Origin: Syntrophaceae bacterium
Lineage (GTDB): Bacteria; Desulfobacterota; Syntrophia; Syntrophales; UBA2192
NCBI GenBank assembly: GCA_013177795.1
Contig: JABLXY010000003.1
Coordinates: forward strand, 475,244-539,243
Reading direction: 5' to 3'
DNA: 64,000 nucleotides
Below the pieces are notes generated by a model that was not told where the DNA came from, searched no databases, and was given only the letters and a program-made list of their open reading frames with translations. Shown one piece after another: positions 1 to 13,698 of the stretch. The translations under genes were made by a program, and so were the position numbers. How positions within the stretch are numbered: the first letter of the stretch is position 1; every line of letters begins with the position of its first letter.

Positions 1-166
1 CGACCTGGCCGAAGGGTGTGCCCCGGGGGATGTAGACGGTGACCGTTTCGTCACCCGTGCCCGGGGCGGTGGCGGAGCCCTGAAACCACAGGGCGGCAGC
101 GATGCCCGCCATCGCGACGAGCACAAGGACGGAGAGGCGGTTCAGGCGGGACCGGTCGAATGTCAT
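1..166 (-). CDS. mltG: MltG-like endolytic transglycosylase, N-terminal part
   Basis: Only the first 55 codons are inside the window; the gene runs off the left edge. The start has a basic N-terminus, then one membrane segment (about residues 13-27), then the beginning of the YceG/MltG extracellular region (VTVYIPRG, then GTPFGQV). In the family this is an inner-membrane enzyme that cleaves nascent peptidoglycan and sets glycan length. The ATG overlaps the TGA of ruvX by four bases (ATGA), so the two are translationally coupled; ruvX-mltG adjacency is common in Proteobacteria. The catalytic part cannot be checked here. Confidence 0.8.
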   Translation of the reverse strand, partial: MTFDRSRLNRLSVLVLVAMAGIAAALWFQGSATAPGTGDETVTVYIPRGTPFGQV

Positions 167-594
167 CGATCGCCGCCCCCCCGGCGCGACGCGCGGTTCA
201 GGTAATCCTGCAGGATGACGGCGGCGGCGATGCGGTCCACCATGCCCCGCCTTCTCCCGCGCTTCACGCCCGTCTCGCGCATCAGCTCCTCCGCCTCTTT
301 CGTGGAGAGCGTCTCGTCCCAGGCGATGACGGGGACGGGGACGACTGCCGTCAAGGCCGCGATGAAGCGGTCCACCTTTTCGCACTGGATGCCCGCCGAG
401 CCGTCGAGCCGCAGGGGGTAGCCGACCACGATGGCGCCGGCCGCGTGCTCCGCGACGGCCGCGGCGATGGCCTGCAGGTCCTTCGCCTTCGTCGTGCGCT
501 CGATGACGGCGATGCCCCGCGCGGTCAGACCCAGCTCGTCCGAGAGGGCCAGCCCGATGCGCTTCTCTCCGTAATCGATCCCGAGGACTCTCAT
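163..594 (-). CDS. ruvX: RuvX/YqgF family putative pre-16S rRNA nuclease
   Basis: A 143-residue protein, the normal size of the YqgF/RuvX family, which has an RNase H-like fold and is implicated in processing the 5' end of 16S rRNA. The N-terminus MRVLGIDYGEKRIG carries the first catalytic Asp (D7); WDETLST and a late MVDRIAAAVILQDYL helix give the remaining acidic positions. A longer open frame reaches base 660, but the start at 594 is chosen because the family begins directly with this strand and the upstream residues are low-complexity. No strong ribosome binding site is visible. It is followed by mltG with a four-base overlap. Confidence 0.88.
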   Translation of the reverse strand: MRVLGIDYGEKRIGLALSDELGLTARGIAVIERTTKAKDLQAIAAAVAEHAAGAIVVGYPLRLDGSAGIQCEKVDRFIAALTAVVPVPVIAWDETLSTKEAEELMRETGVKRGRRRGMVDRIAAAVILQDYLNRASRRGGGDR

Positions 595-1064
595 GGGGGG
601 TATATAAAGGATAGGGAGGCTGGGCGCAAGGGCGGAAAGCAGTGCCGTCAAGTCACTCAACCAGGATTCTTTCGCGACTAGGCGGTTTTCGACCGATCTA
701 ACGCTTGCTGCGCTGCGGACGCAAGAACTCGCCCTACGGGGTCAAACATTTTGCGCCGCTGTCGCGGAGTTTACCCCGAGCGCAGCGTGGGGGCCCAGAA
801 GATCGGTTACCGACCGGGGGCGCATCCCGCGAGGAGGCGCGTTCATGACATGTTCTTCCTTGCCGGGGAGCAAGCGCAGATTGCGACAAAACACGCCTGA
901 CTTCGCTTCAAGAATCCTGATTGCATGCCTGAGAAACGAGAAATTTGTCCGCAGCGATGAATGCTTTCCGCCCGTGCGCACGGGTTTGGGATTGAGGAAA
1001 GGGGGGAATTCTGTTATTGCATAGCCTGTTCGCGCGGGATGCGCGTGTTTCGGGACGGGCATTC
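595..1064. other. Intergenic region between ruvX and selB
   Basis: 470 bases between divergent genes. It holds palindromic element copy A (681-780). The rest shows no tRNA-Sec, no convincing sigma70 promoter and no gene I can support. An antisense open frame (742-1062) has no recognisable domain and runs through the repeat. Confidence 0.5.
681..780. repeat. Palindromic dispersed element, copy A (eroded)
   Basis: The left 80 bases match copies B (16992-17112) and C (26785-26906) closely: GACCGATCTAACGCTTGCTG, then GACGCAAGAACTCGCCCTAC, then the GTCAAACATTTTGCG arm. The right half has lost about 15-20 bases relative to B and C and its outer arm is poorly conserved. Internal CGCAA/TTTGCG and GCCC/GGG(G) complementarity is retained. 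No coding function is apparent. Confidence 0.75.
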
Positions 1065-2978
1065 ATGAAGCACATCATTCTCGGCACCGCCGGCCACGTC
1101 GATCACGGGAAGACCGCGCTCGTCAAGGCCCTGACCGGCGTGGACACGGACCGGCTCAAGGAGGAGAAGGAGCGCGGCATCACGATCGAGCTGGGCTTTG
1201 CGTCCCTTCCGCTGCGAAGCGGCGACACCCTCGGGGTCGTCGACGTGCCGGGCCACGAGAAGTTCGTCAGGAACATGGTGGCGGGCGCAACCGGGATCGA
1301 CCTGGTGCTGCTCGTGATCGCCGCCGACGAGGGCATCATGCCCCAGACGGTCGAGCACCTCGACATCTGCACCCTGCTCGGGATCCGCAGCGGGATCATC
1401 GCGCTCACCAAGACCGACCTCGTCGATGCCGACTGGCTTGCCCTGGTGCAGGACGACATCCGCCAGTTCATGCGGACGACCTTCCTCGACGGGGCGCCGA
1501 TCGTCCCGGTGTCCGTGGTCACGGGACAGGGGATCACGGAGCTTCTGGCGGCCATCGAGGCGCTGGCCCTGCAAATCGGCGAGCGGGCCGACAGCGGCCT
1601 GTTCCGCATACCCGTCGACCGGGTCTTCACCATGAAGGGCTTCGGCAGCGTCGTGACAGGCACCCTGGTCTCCGGCAGCGTGCGCGTGGGCGACACCGTC
1701 GAGATCCTCCCCCAGCGCATCCAGGCCAAGGTCCGCGGCATCCAGGTGCACAACGAGCCGCAGGAGTGCGCCGAGGCCGGGCAGCGCACCGCCATCAACC
1801 TGCAGGGCGTCGAGCGCGCCGCGCTCCGCCGCGGCGACGTGGTGGCCCACCCCGGCATCTTCGAGCCCTCGGAGCGGCTCGACGTCCGCCTGGAGTATCT
1901 CAAGGGGGCCGGTCGGGTGCTGAAGAACCGTGCGCTCGTGCGCTTCCACACGGGGACGAGCGAGATCATGGGGAGGGTCATCCTCTTGGACCGCGAGGAG
2001 CTCAAGCCCGGGGAGCAGGTCCATGCCCAGCTGCTGCTGGAGGAGCCCGTCGTGGCCATGGGGCGTGACCGCTTCGTCCTGCGCAGCTACTCCCCCATCC
2101 GCACGGTGGGCGGCGGGGAGATCCTCGACCCCGACGCGGTGAAGCAGAAAAAGGCCAAAGACCGCCATGCCGCGGAGCTCGAGACACTCCGGACGGGGAC
2201 GCCGGCCGAGCGGGCGGCCGTGATCCTCGGACGCGCGGGGGTCCGGGGGCTCACGTCGAGCCGGCTGGCCGTCAGGACGGGAATCCCGTTGGCCGATCTG
2301 GAGCGGGTCCTGAGGGACATGGCCGAGAAGAAGGCCGTGCTCCGCGTCGAACGGGAAGAGACGCGGGTCGTCTCGTTCCCGGCCTACCAGAGGCTCAAGG
2401 AAGACCTCCTGAGGGAAATCGGGCTCTACCACGAGCGGTTCCCCCTCAAGGAGGGTGTGCCCAAGGAGGAGCTGCGGACGACGGCGGGCCAGGAGGTCGA
2501 GAGCCGGCTCTACAACATGGCCCTCAAGGAGCTGGAGAAGGAGAAGAAGATCCTCGCCGACCGGGAGCACGTCCGGCTCGCGGCCCACCGGGTCGATCTC
2601 AAGGGCGACCTGGGCGACCTGGGCGGCCGGATCGAGAAGATCTACCGCGATGCGCAGCTCACGGCGCCGTCCGTCAAGGAGGTGCAGGAGGCCCTCGGCG
2701 GGAGGAAGGCCGAGATCGCGAGCGTCCTCGGGGTTCTCCTCAACGAGGGAATCCTCGTGAAGGTCACCGAGGATCTCTACTTCCACAGGGAGCCGCTCGA
2801 CAAGCTGCGGGAGGACTACACGGCGGCCCTCCAGAAGGCCGGGAAGGCCACGCCCGCCACATTCAAGGACCTCACGGGGCTGTCACGCAAATACATCATT
2901 CCCCTCATGGAATACTTCGATGCGACCCGGCTCACGATCCGCGTGGGCGATCACCGGATGCTGCGGGAGAGGCGGTAG
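1065..2978 (+). CDS. selB: Selenocysteine-specific elongation factor SelB
   Basis: A 637-residue GTPase that delivers Sec-tRNA(Sec) to ribosomes stalled at UGA codons with a SECIS hairpin. Visible motifs are G1 [14 protein letters not shown], the switch region [11 protein letters not shown]3 DVPGHEKFV and G4 TKTD. EF-Tu-like beta-barrels follow, then a long C-terminal region (about 380-637) of winged-helix repeats that bind the SECIS RNA. The ATG at 1065 ([16 protein letters not shown]) is chosen over one 16 codons upstream because family members start here. fdhD follows after 2 bases, which links Sec insertion to formate dehydrogenase maturation. selA, selD and tRNA-Sec are not in the window. 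A client selenoprotein is at 43130-43450. Confidence 0.95.
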   Translation: MKHIILGTAGHVDHGKTALVKALTGVDTDRLKEEKERGITIELGFASLPLRSGDTLGVVDVPGHEKFVRNMVAGATGIDLVLLVIAADEGIMPQTVEHLDICTLLGIRSGIIALTKTDLVDADWLALVQDDIRQFMRTTFLDGAPIVPVSVVTGQGITELLAAIEALALQIGERADSGLFRIPVDRVFTMKGFGSVVTGTLVSGSVRVGDTVEILPQRIQAKVRGIQVHNEPQECAEAGQRTAINLQGVERAALRRGDVVAHPGIFEPSERLDVRLEYLKGAGRVLKNRALVRFHTGTSEIMGRVILLDREELKPGEQVHAQLLLEEPVVAMGRDRFVLRSYSPIRTVGGGEILDPDAVKQKKAKDRHAAELETLRTGTPAERAAVILGRAGVRGLTSSRLAVRTGIPLADLERVLRDMAEKKAVLRVEREETRVVSFPAYQRLKEDLLREIGLYHERFPLKEGVPKEELRTTAGQEVESRLYNMALKELEKEKKILADREHVRLAAHRVDLKGDLGDLGGRIEKIYRDAQLTAPSVKEVQEALGGRKAEIASVLGVLLNEGILVKVTEDLYFHREPLDKLREDYTAALQKAGKATPATFKDLTGLSRKYIIPLMEYFDATRLTIRVGDHRMLRERR

Positions 2979-2980
2979 CG

Positions 2981-3817
2981 ATGAAGCGGCGGCGCGGCAC
3001 GGAGGGAATCGAACGGCTCCGCCTGCGCCGGTTCGGCGGCGCACGCTTCTCGACCGCCGCGATGGACGTGGTGCGCGAGGTGCTCCTGGAGGTCTTCGCC
3101 GACGGCCGGCGCGTCGTGACGATCGCCTGCGCGGGGATTCACCTGCGGGAGCTGGCCGCCGGCTTTCTGAAGCAGGAAGGCCTGATCGAGGAAGCGGCGG
3201 ACATCCGCGGGATGACCGTCTCGCGCGGGCGCGTCGAGATCCGGACCCGCCGCGGCAGGGGGCGGGGCCCCGCGGCCGAGGCGGGAAAGACGATCGCCTC
3301 GAGCGGCGCCCGGGGGAGCCGCCTGCTGACGGCTCAGGCCAAGGGAGCGTCCGGCGCACCGGCCGGCCCGACACTGGATGCACGGGCCGTCCTGGGTCTC
3401 ATGGACGCGCTGCTTGCGGCCACGGAAATCCACGAGCGCACGCGGGGCACCCATTGCTCGGCCATCGCCGGTCCGCAGGGGATCCTCGCGGCACGCGAGG
3501 ACATCGGGCGGCACAACACGATCGACATGCTCTGCGGGTGGGCGCTCCTCGGGGGCGTCGACCTGGCCGACAAGGTCCTGCTGACGACGGGTCGCGTCTC
3601 CTCGGAGATCGTGTCCAAGGCCTGGCGGATGGGCATCCGCGCCGTGGTCTCCCACTCGGCGGCCACCTCGCGGGCCGTGGAACTCGCGAAGAGTCTCGGG
3701 ATCACGGTCGTGGGGTACGTGCGGGGCGGGACGTTCGTCGTGTACGCGGGAGCCCGGCACGTGCTGCCGGCCGGTGTTCCGGCGGCGAAAGGCACAAGGC
3801 GCAAGGCGAAAGGGTGA
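2981..3817 (+). CDS. fdhD: FdhD-like formate dehydrogenase sulfur carrier/maturation protein
   Basis: 278 residues. Family landmarks are LAAGFLKQEGLI, RGTHCSAIAG, AREDIGRHNTIDML, TTGRVSSEIVSKA and GYVRGGTFVVYA. FdhD passes sulfur from IscS to the bis-MGD molybdenum cofactor of formate dehydrogenase. The loop that normally carries the sulfur-accepting cysteine (family forms such as SGCGGG or CGxCG) reads SSGARGS at residues 107-113, so alanine occupies the cysteine position. C50 and the Cys in THCSA are elsewhere. Activity is therefore uncertain. It follows selB by 2 bases, so the pair is almost certainly co-transcribed. The 3' end of the gene is made of heptanucleotide repeats (3784-3811). 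Confidence 0.88.
   Translation: MKRRRGTEGIERLRLRRFGGARFSTAAMDVVREVLLEVFADGRRVVTIACAGIHLRELAAGFLKQEGLIEEAADIRGMTVSRGRVEIRTRRGRGRGPAAEAGKTIASSGARGSRLLTAQAKGASGAPAGPTLDARAVLGLMDALLAATEIHERTRGTHCSAIAGPQGILAAREDIGRHNTIDMLCGWALLGGVDLADKVLLTTGRVSSEIVSKAWRMGIRAVVSHSAATSRAVELAKSLGITVVGYVRGGTFVVYAGARHVLPAGVPAAKGTRRKAKG
3784..3811. repeat. Heptanucleotide tandem repeat at the fdhD 3' end
   Basis: Four 7-nt units GGCGAAA, GGCACAA, GGCGCAA, GGCGAAA. They encode the basic tail of FdhD just before its stop. This is one of the period-7/8 tracts discussed in the findings. Confidence 0.8.
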
Positions 3818-3830
3818 GGGGAAGAACCGG

Positions 3831-4787
3831 GTGAAGGCACTGTACGTCAAGGACATCAAGGCCGGCGAGAAGGTGAGGAGCTCCTTCCTCGTCATGGAGA
3901 AGAACCTCGCCTACTCGCAGAAGGGGGCGCCCTATCTGAGCGTGAAGCTCCGCGACCGGACGGGGGACATCGAGGGACGCGTATGGGACAACGTGGCGGC
4001 CCTCGACCCGCTCTTCCGGAAGGGCGACATCGTCTCCGTGCAGGGCCGTGCCGTGAGCTATCGCGACGCGATACAGCTGGCCGTCCTGGACATCCGCAAG
4101 ATGGATGAGAACGGGATCGACCCCTGGGACTACTTCCCGAGCACGAAGGGAGACGTCGAGGAGATGTTCGCCGCCGTTGCGGGCTTTGCGGCCACCGTGG
4201 GAAACCCCTGGCTGAAGCGCCTTCTGGAGGCGTTTCTCGGGGACACGGAACTGGCCGCGCGGCTCAAGCGGGCCCCCGCCGCGAAAGGGTTCCACCACGC
4301 CTATCTCGGGGGGCTCCTCGAGCACACCCTTTCGATGGTGAAGATTCTGGACTTCCTGGCGGGGCACTACCCGTCGGCAAACCGCGACATGCTGATCGCC
4401 GGCGGGATCCTGCACGACATCGGCAAGATCGACGAGTTCACCTACGAGCGGGCCATCGACTACTCGACGCCGGGGCGGCTCGTGGGGCACATCCTGCTGG
4501 GCGTCGAGATGCTCGACCGGAAGATCGCGGCGATCGAGGGGTTCCCGGCGGACCTGGCCCTGGAGCTCAAGCACATCGTGCTGGCCCACCACGGGGAGCT
4601 CGACTTCGGGTCCCCCAAGCGTCCCAAGACCGTGGAGGCCCTTATCGTCCACTACGTCGACGACCTCGACGCCAAGGTGATGGCCTTCCAGGAGTTCATC
4701 GGGAATTCCGGCGCCGAGGACTCCGAGTGGACCCTCTACCACCGGTTCTTCGATCGGTTCCTCTACAAGGGCGGGCAAAAGGCATAA
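3831..4787 (+). CDS. YhaM-like 3'-5' exoribonuclease (OB-fold plus HD domain)
   Basis: 318 residues, close to the YhaM family length. The N-terminal OB-fold nucleic-acid-binding part (about 1-95) has SVKLRDRTGDIEGRVWD. An HD phosphohydrolase domain follows with GGLLEHTLSMV, GGILHDIGKIDEF and a later LAHHGELDFGSPKRP metal-ligand region. Family members degrade RNA, and to a lesser extent DNA, from the 3' end with divalent metal. The GTG at 3831 is chosen because GAGGGGAAG lies 6-14 bases upstream and the residues before it would come from the heptad repeat. It starts 14 bases after fdhD stops. Its last codons run into a second heptad tract. Confidence 0.85.
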   Translation: MKALYVKDIKAGEKVRSSFLVMEKNLAYSQKGAPYLSVKLRDRTGDIEGRVWDNVAALDPLFRKGDIVSVQGRAVSYRDAIQLAVLDIRKMDENGIDPWDYFPSTKGDVEEMFAAVAGFAATVGNPWLKRLLEAFLGDTELAARLKRAPAAKGFHHAYLGGLLEHTLSMVKILDFLAGHYPSANRDMLIAGGILHDIGKIDEFTYERAIDYSTPGRLVGHILLGVEMLDRKIAAIEGFPADLALELKHIVLAHHGELDFGSPKRPKTVEALIVHYVDDLDAKVMAFQEFIGNSGAEDSEWTLYHRFFDRFLYKGGQKA

Positions 4788-4851
4788 GGCGAAAGGCGAA
4801 GGCGAAAGGCAGGGATTGCTTGTCCTCCGTTAGCCTTTTGCCATTCGCCCT
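4774..4851. repeat. Facing heptad-repeat arms between convergent genes; probable bidirectional terminator hairpin
   Basis: The plus-sense arm has units GGCAAAA, GGCATAA, GGCGAAA, a 6-nt GGCGAA, GGCGAAA and GGCAGGG (4774-4814). The opposite arm (about 4831-4851) has TAGCCTT, TTGCCAT, TCGCCCT. A perfect 10-base inverted repeat, GGCAAAAGGC at 4774-4783 and GCCTTTTGCC at 4833-4842, can close a hairpin. It lies between the 3' ends of the YhaM-like gene and yggS. Confidence 0.75.
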
Positions 4852-5546
4852 CAGCGGGTCCTTTCTCCAAAAATCGCCCGGCCGATCCGGACGATGGTGG
4901 CCCCCTCCTCGACGGCCACCTCGAAATCGTCCGTCATCCCCATGGAGAGCTCCCGCAGGGTCACGTTCGGGATGTTCTCGGCGGCGATGCGGTCGCGCAG
5001 CATCCGCAGGCCGGCGAAGCAGGGCCTCGCCTTCTCGGGGTCGTCGTACCAGGGCGCCATGGTCATGAGCCCCTGGATGGAGAGACTCGGCATCCCGGCG
5101 GCGATTGCGCGGATGAGCCCCGGCACCTCGTCGGGCGCGGCGCCGCTCTTCGATTCCTCCCCGGCCAGGTTGACCTCGATCAGCACGCGGCAGGCGACCC
5201 CGGCGGCGGCCGCCCGGCGGTTGAGCTCCTCGGCGAGGCTCACCCGGTTGACGGAGTGGATCATGTCGAAGAGGCGCACGGCGTACTTGGCCTTGTTGGT
5301 CTGCAGGTGGCCGATGAAGTGCCACTCCACGCTCTTTCCCATGAGCTCGATCTTCCGCCTGGCCTCCTGGACGTAGTTCTCGCCGATGATGTCGATGCCC
5401 GCCTCGATGGCCTGCCGGATCCGGTCGTCGCCGACGGTCTTGGTGACCCCCATGAGCCGCACGCCGGCCGGGTCGCGGCCGGCCCGCGCGGCGGCGGCGG
5501 CGATCCGCTCCCGGACGCGGAGTATGTTTTCCCTCACCTCGGACAT
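4851..5546 (-). CDS. yggS: YggS/PLPBP family pyridoxal phosphate homeostasis protein
   Basis: 231 residues, the family norm. It is a single-domain PLP-binding alpha/beta barrel of the alanine racemase fold type without racemase activity, and it buffers PLP and amino-acid pools. The PLP lysine is in RLMGVTKTV (about K36). Other family marks are IIGENYVQEA, WHFIGHLQTNKAK, SVNRVSLA, GLMTMAPW and LSMGMTDDFEVAVEEGATIVRIGRAIFG. The start overlaps the end of maf by 13 bases, so the two form one transcription unit. Confidence 0.93.
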   Translation of the reverse strand: MSEVRENILRVRERIAAAAARAGRDPAGVRLMGVTKTVGDDRIRQAIEAGIDIIGENYVQEARRKIELMGKSVEWHFIGHLQTNKAKYAVRLFDMIHSVNRVSLAEELNRRAAAAGVACRVLIEVNLAGEESKSGAAPDEVPGLIRAIAAGMPSLSIQGLMTMAPWYDDPEKARPCFAGLRMLRDRIAAENIPNVTLRELSMGMTDDFEVAVEEGATIVRIGRAIFGERTR

Positions 5547-6139
5547 GCGTTCCTCCTCGTGAAATCCACCAGGCCCAGCCCCTTGAGCGCCTCGACGACC
5601 TCGCAGAGCGGAAGCCCCACCACGTTGGTCCAGGACCCCCGGACCTCGGAGACGAGAACGGCAGCCTTTCCCTGGACGGCGTAGCCGCCGGCCTTGTCGT
5701 AGGGCTCATCGGTCGCCACGTACCACTCCAGCTCGTCCTCGGGCACCTCCTTGAACAGCACCACCGAGGAGACGGCCCTGCGGACGGGCTCGGCGCGTTC
5801 GCTGTTGAACAGGGTGAAGGCGGTGATGACCGTGTGCGCCCGCCCGCTGAGCCTGCGGATCATGCAGCGCGCCTCGTCCGGGGTGCGCGGCTTGCCCAGC
5901 AGCTCCCCGTCGATCGTCACGATCGTATCCGCGCCCAGGACCCAGCGGCCCGGGCGCACGGCGGCGACGGCCCTCGCCTTCGCCTCGGAGAGCCGCAGGG
6001 CGTAGGCCTCCGGGGACTCCCCGGCGAGCGGGTTCTCGTCCACGTCGCTGTGCAGGACGGTGAACGCCACGCCGAGCATCCGCAGCATTTCCCTGCGTCG
6101 GGGGGAGGCCGAGGCCAGGATCAGTTTCGGGGTTTTCAT
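5534..6139 (-). CDS. maf: Maf/YceF-type nucleoside triphosphate pyrophosphatase
   Basis: 201 residues. The N-terminal LILASASPRRREML is the Maf signature, and VLGADTIVTIDGELLGKP supplies the catalytic Asp region. Later come YDKAGGYAVQGKAAV and SWTNVVGLPL. Family members hydrolyse non-canonical or pyrimidine NTPs (dTTP/UTP for the subgroup with this SPRR and YDKAG pattern), preventing misincorporation and sometimes affecting septation. It shares 13 bases with yggS downstream. About 70 bases separate its start from the stop of the transporter gene upstream. Confidence 0.93.
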   Translation of the reverse strand: MKTPKLILASASPRRREMLRMLGVAFTVLHSDVDENPLAGESPEAYALRLSEAKARAVAAVRPGRWVLGADTIVTIDGELLGKPRTPDEARCMIRRLSGRAHTVITAFTLFNSERAEPVRRAVSSVVLFKEVPEDELEWYVATDEPYDKAGGYAVQGKAAVLVSEVRGSWTNVVGLPLCEVVEALKGLGLVDFTRRNACPR

Positions 6140-6209
6140 GGTCTGTGTTCGTTACCTGTCGCTTGGCGAAGTACGCTGTTTTCCGGAGGGCCGTGAACAA
6201 CCCGCCGTT

Positions 6210-7205
6210 TCACGACACACCGGACGGCTTCGCCGGGGGCGCAGGGGGGCCGAAAATCCGGTCCGTCAACTTAACATACCACGCCGCCGATTGCACCTGG
6301 ACAATGTAGGCCATGGCGATGACGAGCGCCGCCTCGGAACCCGCGGGGCCGAAGGCGTTCATCGCCACGGCCAGGGCGATGGAGAGGTTGCGCATCACCG
6401 TGCCGTACACGAGCGCCACGGCGTCGCCGCGCGAAAAGAACGCCTTGCCGGCGAGCGTGCTGAGGCAGAAGTTGGCCCCGTAGAGGATCACGAGCGGGAC
6501 AAGCAGCTTCACCAGAAGATCGGGCGCTCCCGCGATGTCCCTCGCCTTGAGCGCCAGCGCGATGAAGACGATGCCCAGCACGCCCAGGGTCGACAGACCC
6601 GGGAAGCGCGGTACCCAGACCTCCTGAAAGGCCTGCTGCCCGTAACGGCGGATAAGGGCCCGCTGCGTCGCGTAGCCCGCCGCCATGGGCAGAAAGACGA
6701 TGAGGGCGATCTGGGAGGCCACGCCGGCCAGATCGACCTCCACGCGGGCCCCCATGAGGGCCTTCACGTAGAACGGCGTGGCCAGCGACCCCAGGGTCAG
6801 CCCGATGACCGTCATCTTCACGGCCGCCTCGAGGTTTCCCCGTGCGAAGCCCGTCCAGGAGATGGTCATCCCGCTGGTGGGCACGAGCCCCGCCAGCAGG
6901 AAGCCGAGGACCATGTAGGGGTGATCGGCAAGAAAAAGCCGGCCCACCCCGAATGCGAGGAAGGGGATGAGGCCGAAGTTGATCAGCTGCGAGACCCACT
7001 GCACACGCCCGTCGCCCCCCTCGAAGACTTTCTTCACCCGCAGGGTGACCATCATGGGGTAGACCATCAGGAACGTGAACGGCACGATCAGCCCCTTGAG
7101 AGGGGCGGGATCCGTACAGAGTCCCGCGGCAAACCCGAGCATCATGGCAGCCGGTATTGCCCAGACCAGCAGCCCGCTGATCCGGGAAAGGATCTTCCAG
7201 GCCAT
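6210..7205 (-). CDS. SBF/ACR3-like membrane transporter (bile acid:Na+ symporter family)
   Basis: 331 residues with about ten hydrophobic segments and the internal symmetry of the BASS/ACR3 fold. The conserved middle region is GLVPTSGMTISWTGFARGN, where ACR3 arsenite exporters carry a functional cysteine. Here the position reads TSG, so arsenite transport is not supported. The ATG at 7205 is preferred over one 33 codons upstream because AGGAGG lies about 8 bases before it. The substrate is unknown; organic anions are possible. It is divergent from the kinase gene at 7399. Confidence 0.75.
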   Translation of the reverse strand: MAWKILSRISGLLVWAIPAAMMLGFAAGLCTDPAPLKGLIVPFTFLMVYPMMVTLRVKKVFEGGDGRVQWVSQLINFGLIPFLAFGVGRLFLADHPYMVLGFLLAGLVPTSGMTISWTGFARGNLEAAVKMTVIGLTLGSLATPFYVKALMGARVEVDLAGVASQIALIVFLPMAAGYATQRALIRRYGQQAFQEVWVPRFPGLSTLGVLGIVFIALALKARDIAGAPDLLVKLLVPLVILYGANFCLSTLAGKAFFSRGDAVALVYGTVMRNLSIALAVAMNAFGPAGSEAALVIAMAYIVQVQSAAWYVKLTDRIFGPPAPPAKPSGVS

Positions 7206-7398
7206 TCGATGCGTCCTCCTTTCCCATCCTCTTAACACAAAAGGGAAAATCCATAAAGGCGGCGGCGCGGATTCCATGCCGTTTCCCTGGTATGCTTCGT
7301 GCATCGATGTCTTGGCGGTGCCGTGCGTGCGGCCTGCCGAGGAGGATCAGCGCCTGCGGCCCCGGGCGCTTCACGGGAGGATTGGAACAGGGGACGGA

Positions 7399-10268
<2,870 letters not shown>

Positions 10269-10269
<1 letters not shown>

Positions 10270-10324
10270 AAGCGGGGAAGCGCAGAAGTGAGGAAGAGCG
10301 GAAGAGACGAAAAGAAGGACAAGA
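10269..10324. repeat. Octanucleotide tandem repeat between kinase and Hpt genes
   Basis: Period-8 units GAAGCGGG, GAAGCGCA, GAAGTGAG, GAAGAGCG, GAAGAGAC, GAAAAGAA follow directly from the kinase stop codon. The purine-rich run has no facing arm here. Confidence 0.75.
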
Positions 10325-10343
10325 CAGAAGACCGGAGTGAGCA

Positions 10344-10664
10344 ATGAATTTCAACGAGATGGCGGAGACGATCGGGCTCGACGAGCAGGATTTCCGGGAG
10401 ATGGTCGAGCTGTTCGTCAGTGTCGGCGAGGCGGATCTGAACAGGCTGCGCGAGGCCTACACGGCGCGAAACAGCCAGGGCATCATGATGTCGGCCCACT
10501 CCCTGAAGGGGGCCTCGGCCAACCTGGGGTTCACCGACATCTACGAGATCGCCCGGCGCGTCGAGGCGGATGCGAGGACGCAGAAGCTCGACGGGACCGG
10601 CGAGGCCATCGGGGAGCTCGAGCGGAAGCTCGCCGCGATCTCCGCGGCCCTCGGGAATCACTGA
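10344..10664 (+). CDS. Stand-alone Hpt phosphotransfer protein
   Basis: 106 residues, all alpha-helical in character. The Hpt signature is AHSLKGASANLG, with the phosphorylatable histidine about residue 52. In multi-step phosphorelays such a protein shuttles phosphate between the receiver of a hybrid kinase and a terminal response regulator. It sits between a hybrid kinase and a receiver-GGDEF protein, so the phosphate probably comes from the intact second receiver upstream. The terminal target is not fixed by sequence; the receiver-phosphatase protein at 13699 is a candidate, because the GGDEF protein next door lacks a phosphoacceptor. Confidence 0.9.
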   Translation: MNFNEMAETIGLDEQDFREMVELFVSVGEADLNRLREAYTARNSQGIMMSAHSLKGASANLGFTDIYEIARRVEADARTQKLDGTGEAIGELERKLAAISAALGNH

Positions 10665-10722
10665 AAGGCGCAGAAACGACGTTGCGAGACCCCGGGCGGT
10701 GCCGCACCGGGGGGGTGTCCGA

Positions 10723-11681
10723 ATGAACGAACAGGCCGTGTCCATCCTCATCGCCGCCGACGATCCCGGTGAGAGCGGGCTGCTGGCGAAGACCCTTGCC
10801 GTCGCCGGCTACCGCCGCGTCGAGACCGTGACGGGCGGCGCCGCGGCCCTTGCCGCGCTGGAGAGGGAGACGTTTCCCATCGTGATCGCGTCGGCGGAGG
10901 CGGACGGCTGCGGGCTGTGCCGCGCCATCCGCGCCCGCGGGGAGGCCGCCTACGTCTACGTCCTGATCCTCGCGCGGGGCAGGCGCAGATCGCACATCCT
11001 GGAGGCGCTGGCGGCCGGGGCGGATGCCGTCCTGGCACGGCCCGTCGACCCGGCGGAATTGTCGGCCCGCGTCGCGGCGGCGCAGCGGATCGTCGACCGC
11101 GAGCGGTCCCTGCGGCTGACGAACGAGGAGGTCCGCGCCCTGTCGATCCGCGACCCCCTCACGGGGGTCTTCAACCGGGTGTACCTCATGGAGCGCCTCC
11201 CGCAGGAGCTCAAGCGCTCGAGGCGCTACGGGCGCCCGCTGTCGCTCATCATGTGCGACATCGACCACTTCAAGGCCGTCAACGACCGGCACGGCCACGG
11301 CGCCGGCGACCGTGTCCTGAGGGATTTCGCGGGCCGGCTGGCCGGATCGATCCGGATCGACGTCGACTGGATGGCCCGCTACGGCGGGGAGGAGTTCCTC
11401 ATCGTCCTGCCGGAGACGGATCTCTCCCCGGCCTGCGTCGTGGCGGAGCGGCTGCGGCGGCTCGTCGCGGAGAGCCCCTTCGGGCTCAGGGACGGGGGGG
11501 TCCGCATCACGGCCAGTTTCGGGGTCGCCAGCTACCGGCCCACGCTGCAGGCCGGGCGGGTGACCTTCGACGAGCTGATGGAGCGGGCCGACGCGTTCCT
11601 CTACCAGGCCAAGCGGGCGGGGCGCAACACCGTGCGGGGCGAGGAGTCCCGGGACGCCGAAGCGAAAGGGTGCAGGGCATC

Positions 11682-11685
<4 letters not shown>
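10723..11685 (+). CDS. Diguanylate cyclase with degenerate receiver domain (pseudo-REC-GGDEF)
   Basis: 320 residues. Residues about 5-120 have a receiver fold, but the strand that should end in the phosphoacceptor reads FPIVIASAEADG and has no aspartate in place, so classical phosphorylation is unlikely. A GGDEF domain follows (about 150-310) with DPLTGVFNR, the metal-binding DIDHFKAVND and the active-site loop RYGGEEF. The RxxD inhibitory site is not present at the usual spacing (the sequence is IDVD). The product would be cyclic di-GMP. The stop overlaps the ATG of the next kinase (ATGA), so the two are coupled. A PilZ protein at 47069 is a potential c-di-GMP receptor in the same window. 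Confidence 0.88.
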
Positions 11686-13673
<1,988 letters not shown>

Positions 13674-13698
13674 GGCGGAAACCGCAAAGGATCGCGGC

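Noticed and set aside
742-1062. 106-codon open frame on the minus strand before selB
   Set aside because: It runs through repeat copy A and overlaps the selB start, has no recognisable domain, and long antisense frames are common at this GC content.
3287-3330. fdhD as a pseudogene
   Set aside because: The frame is intact and the remaining motifs are conserved; only the Cys position differs.
6210-7205. Arsenite exporter ACR3
   Set aside because: The conserved cysteine of ACR3 in the middle region is not present and no ars genes are nearby, so only the superfamily is claimed.
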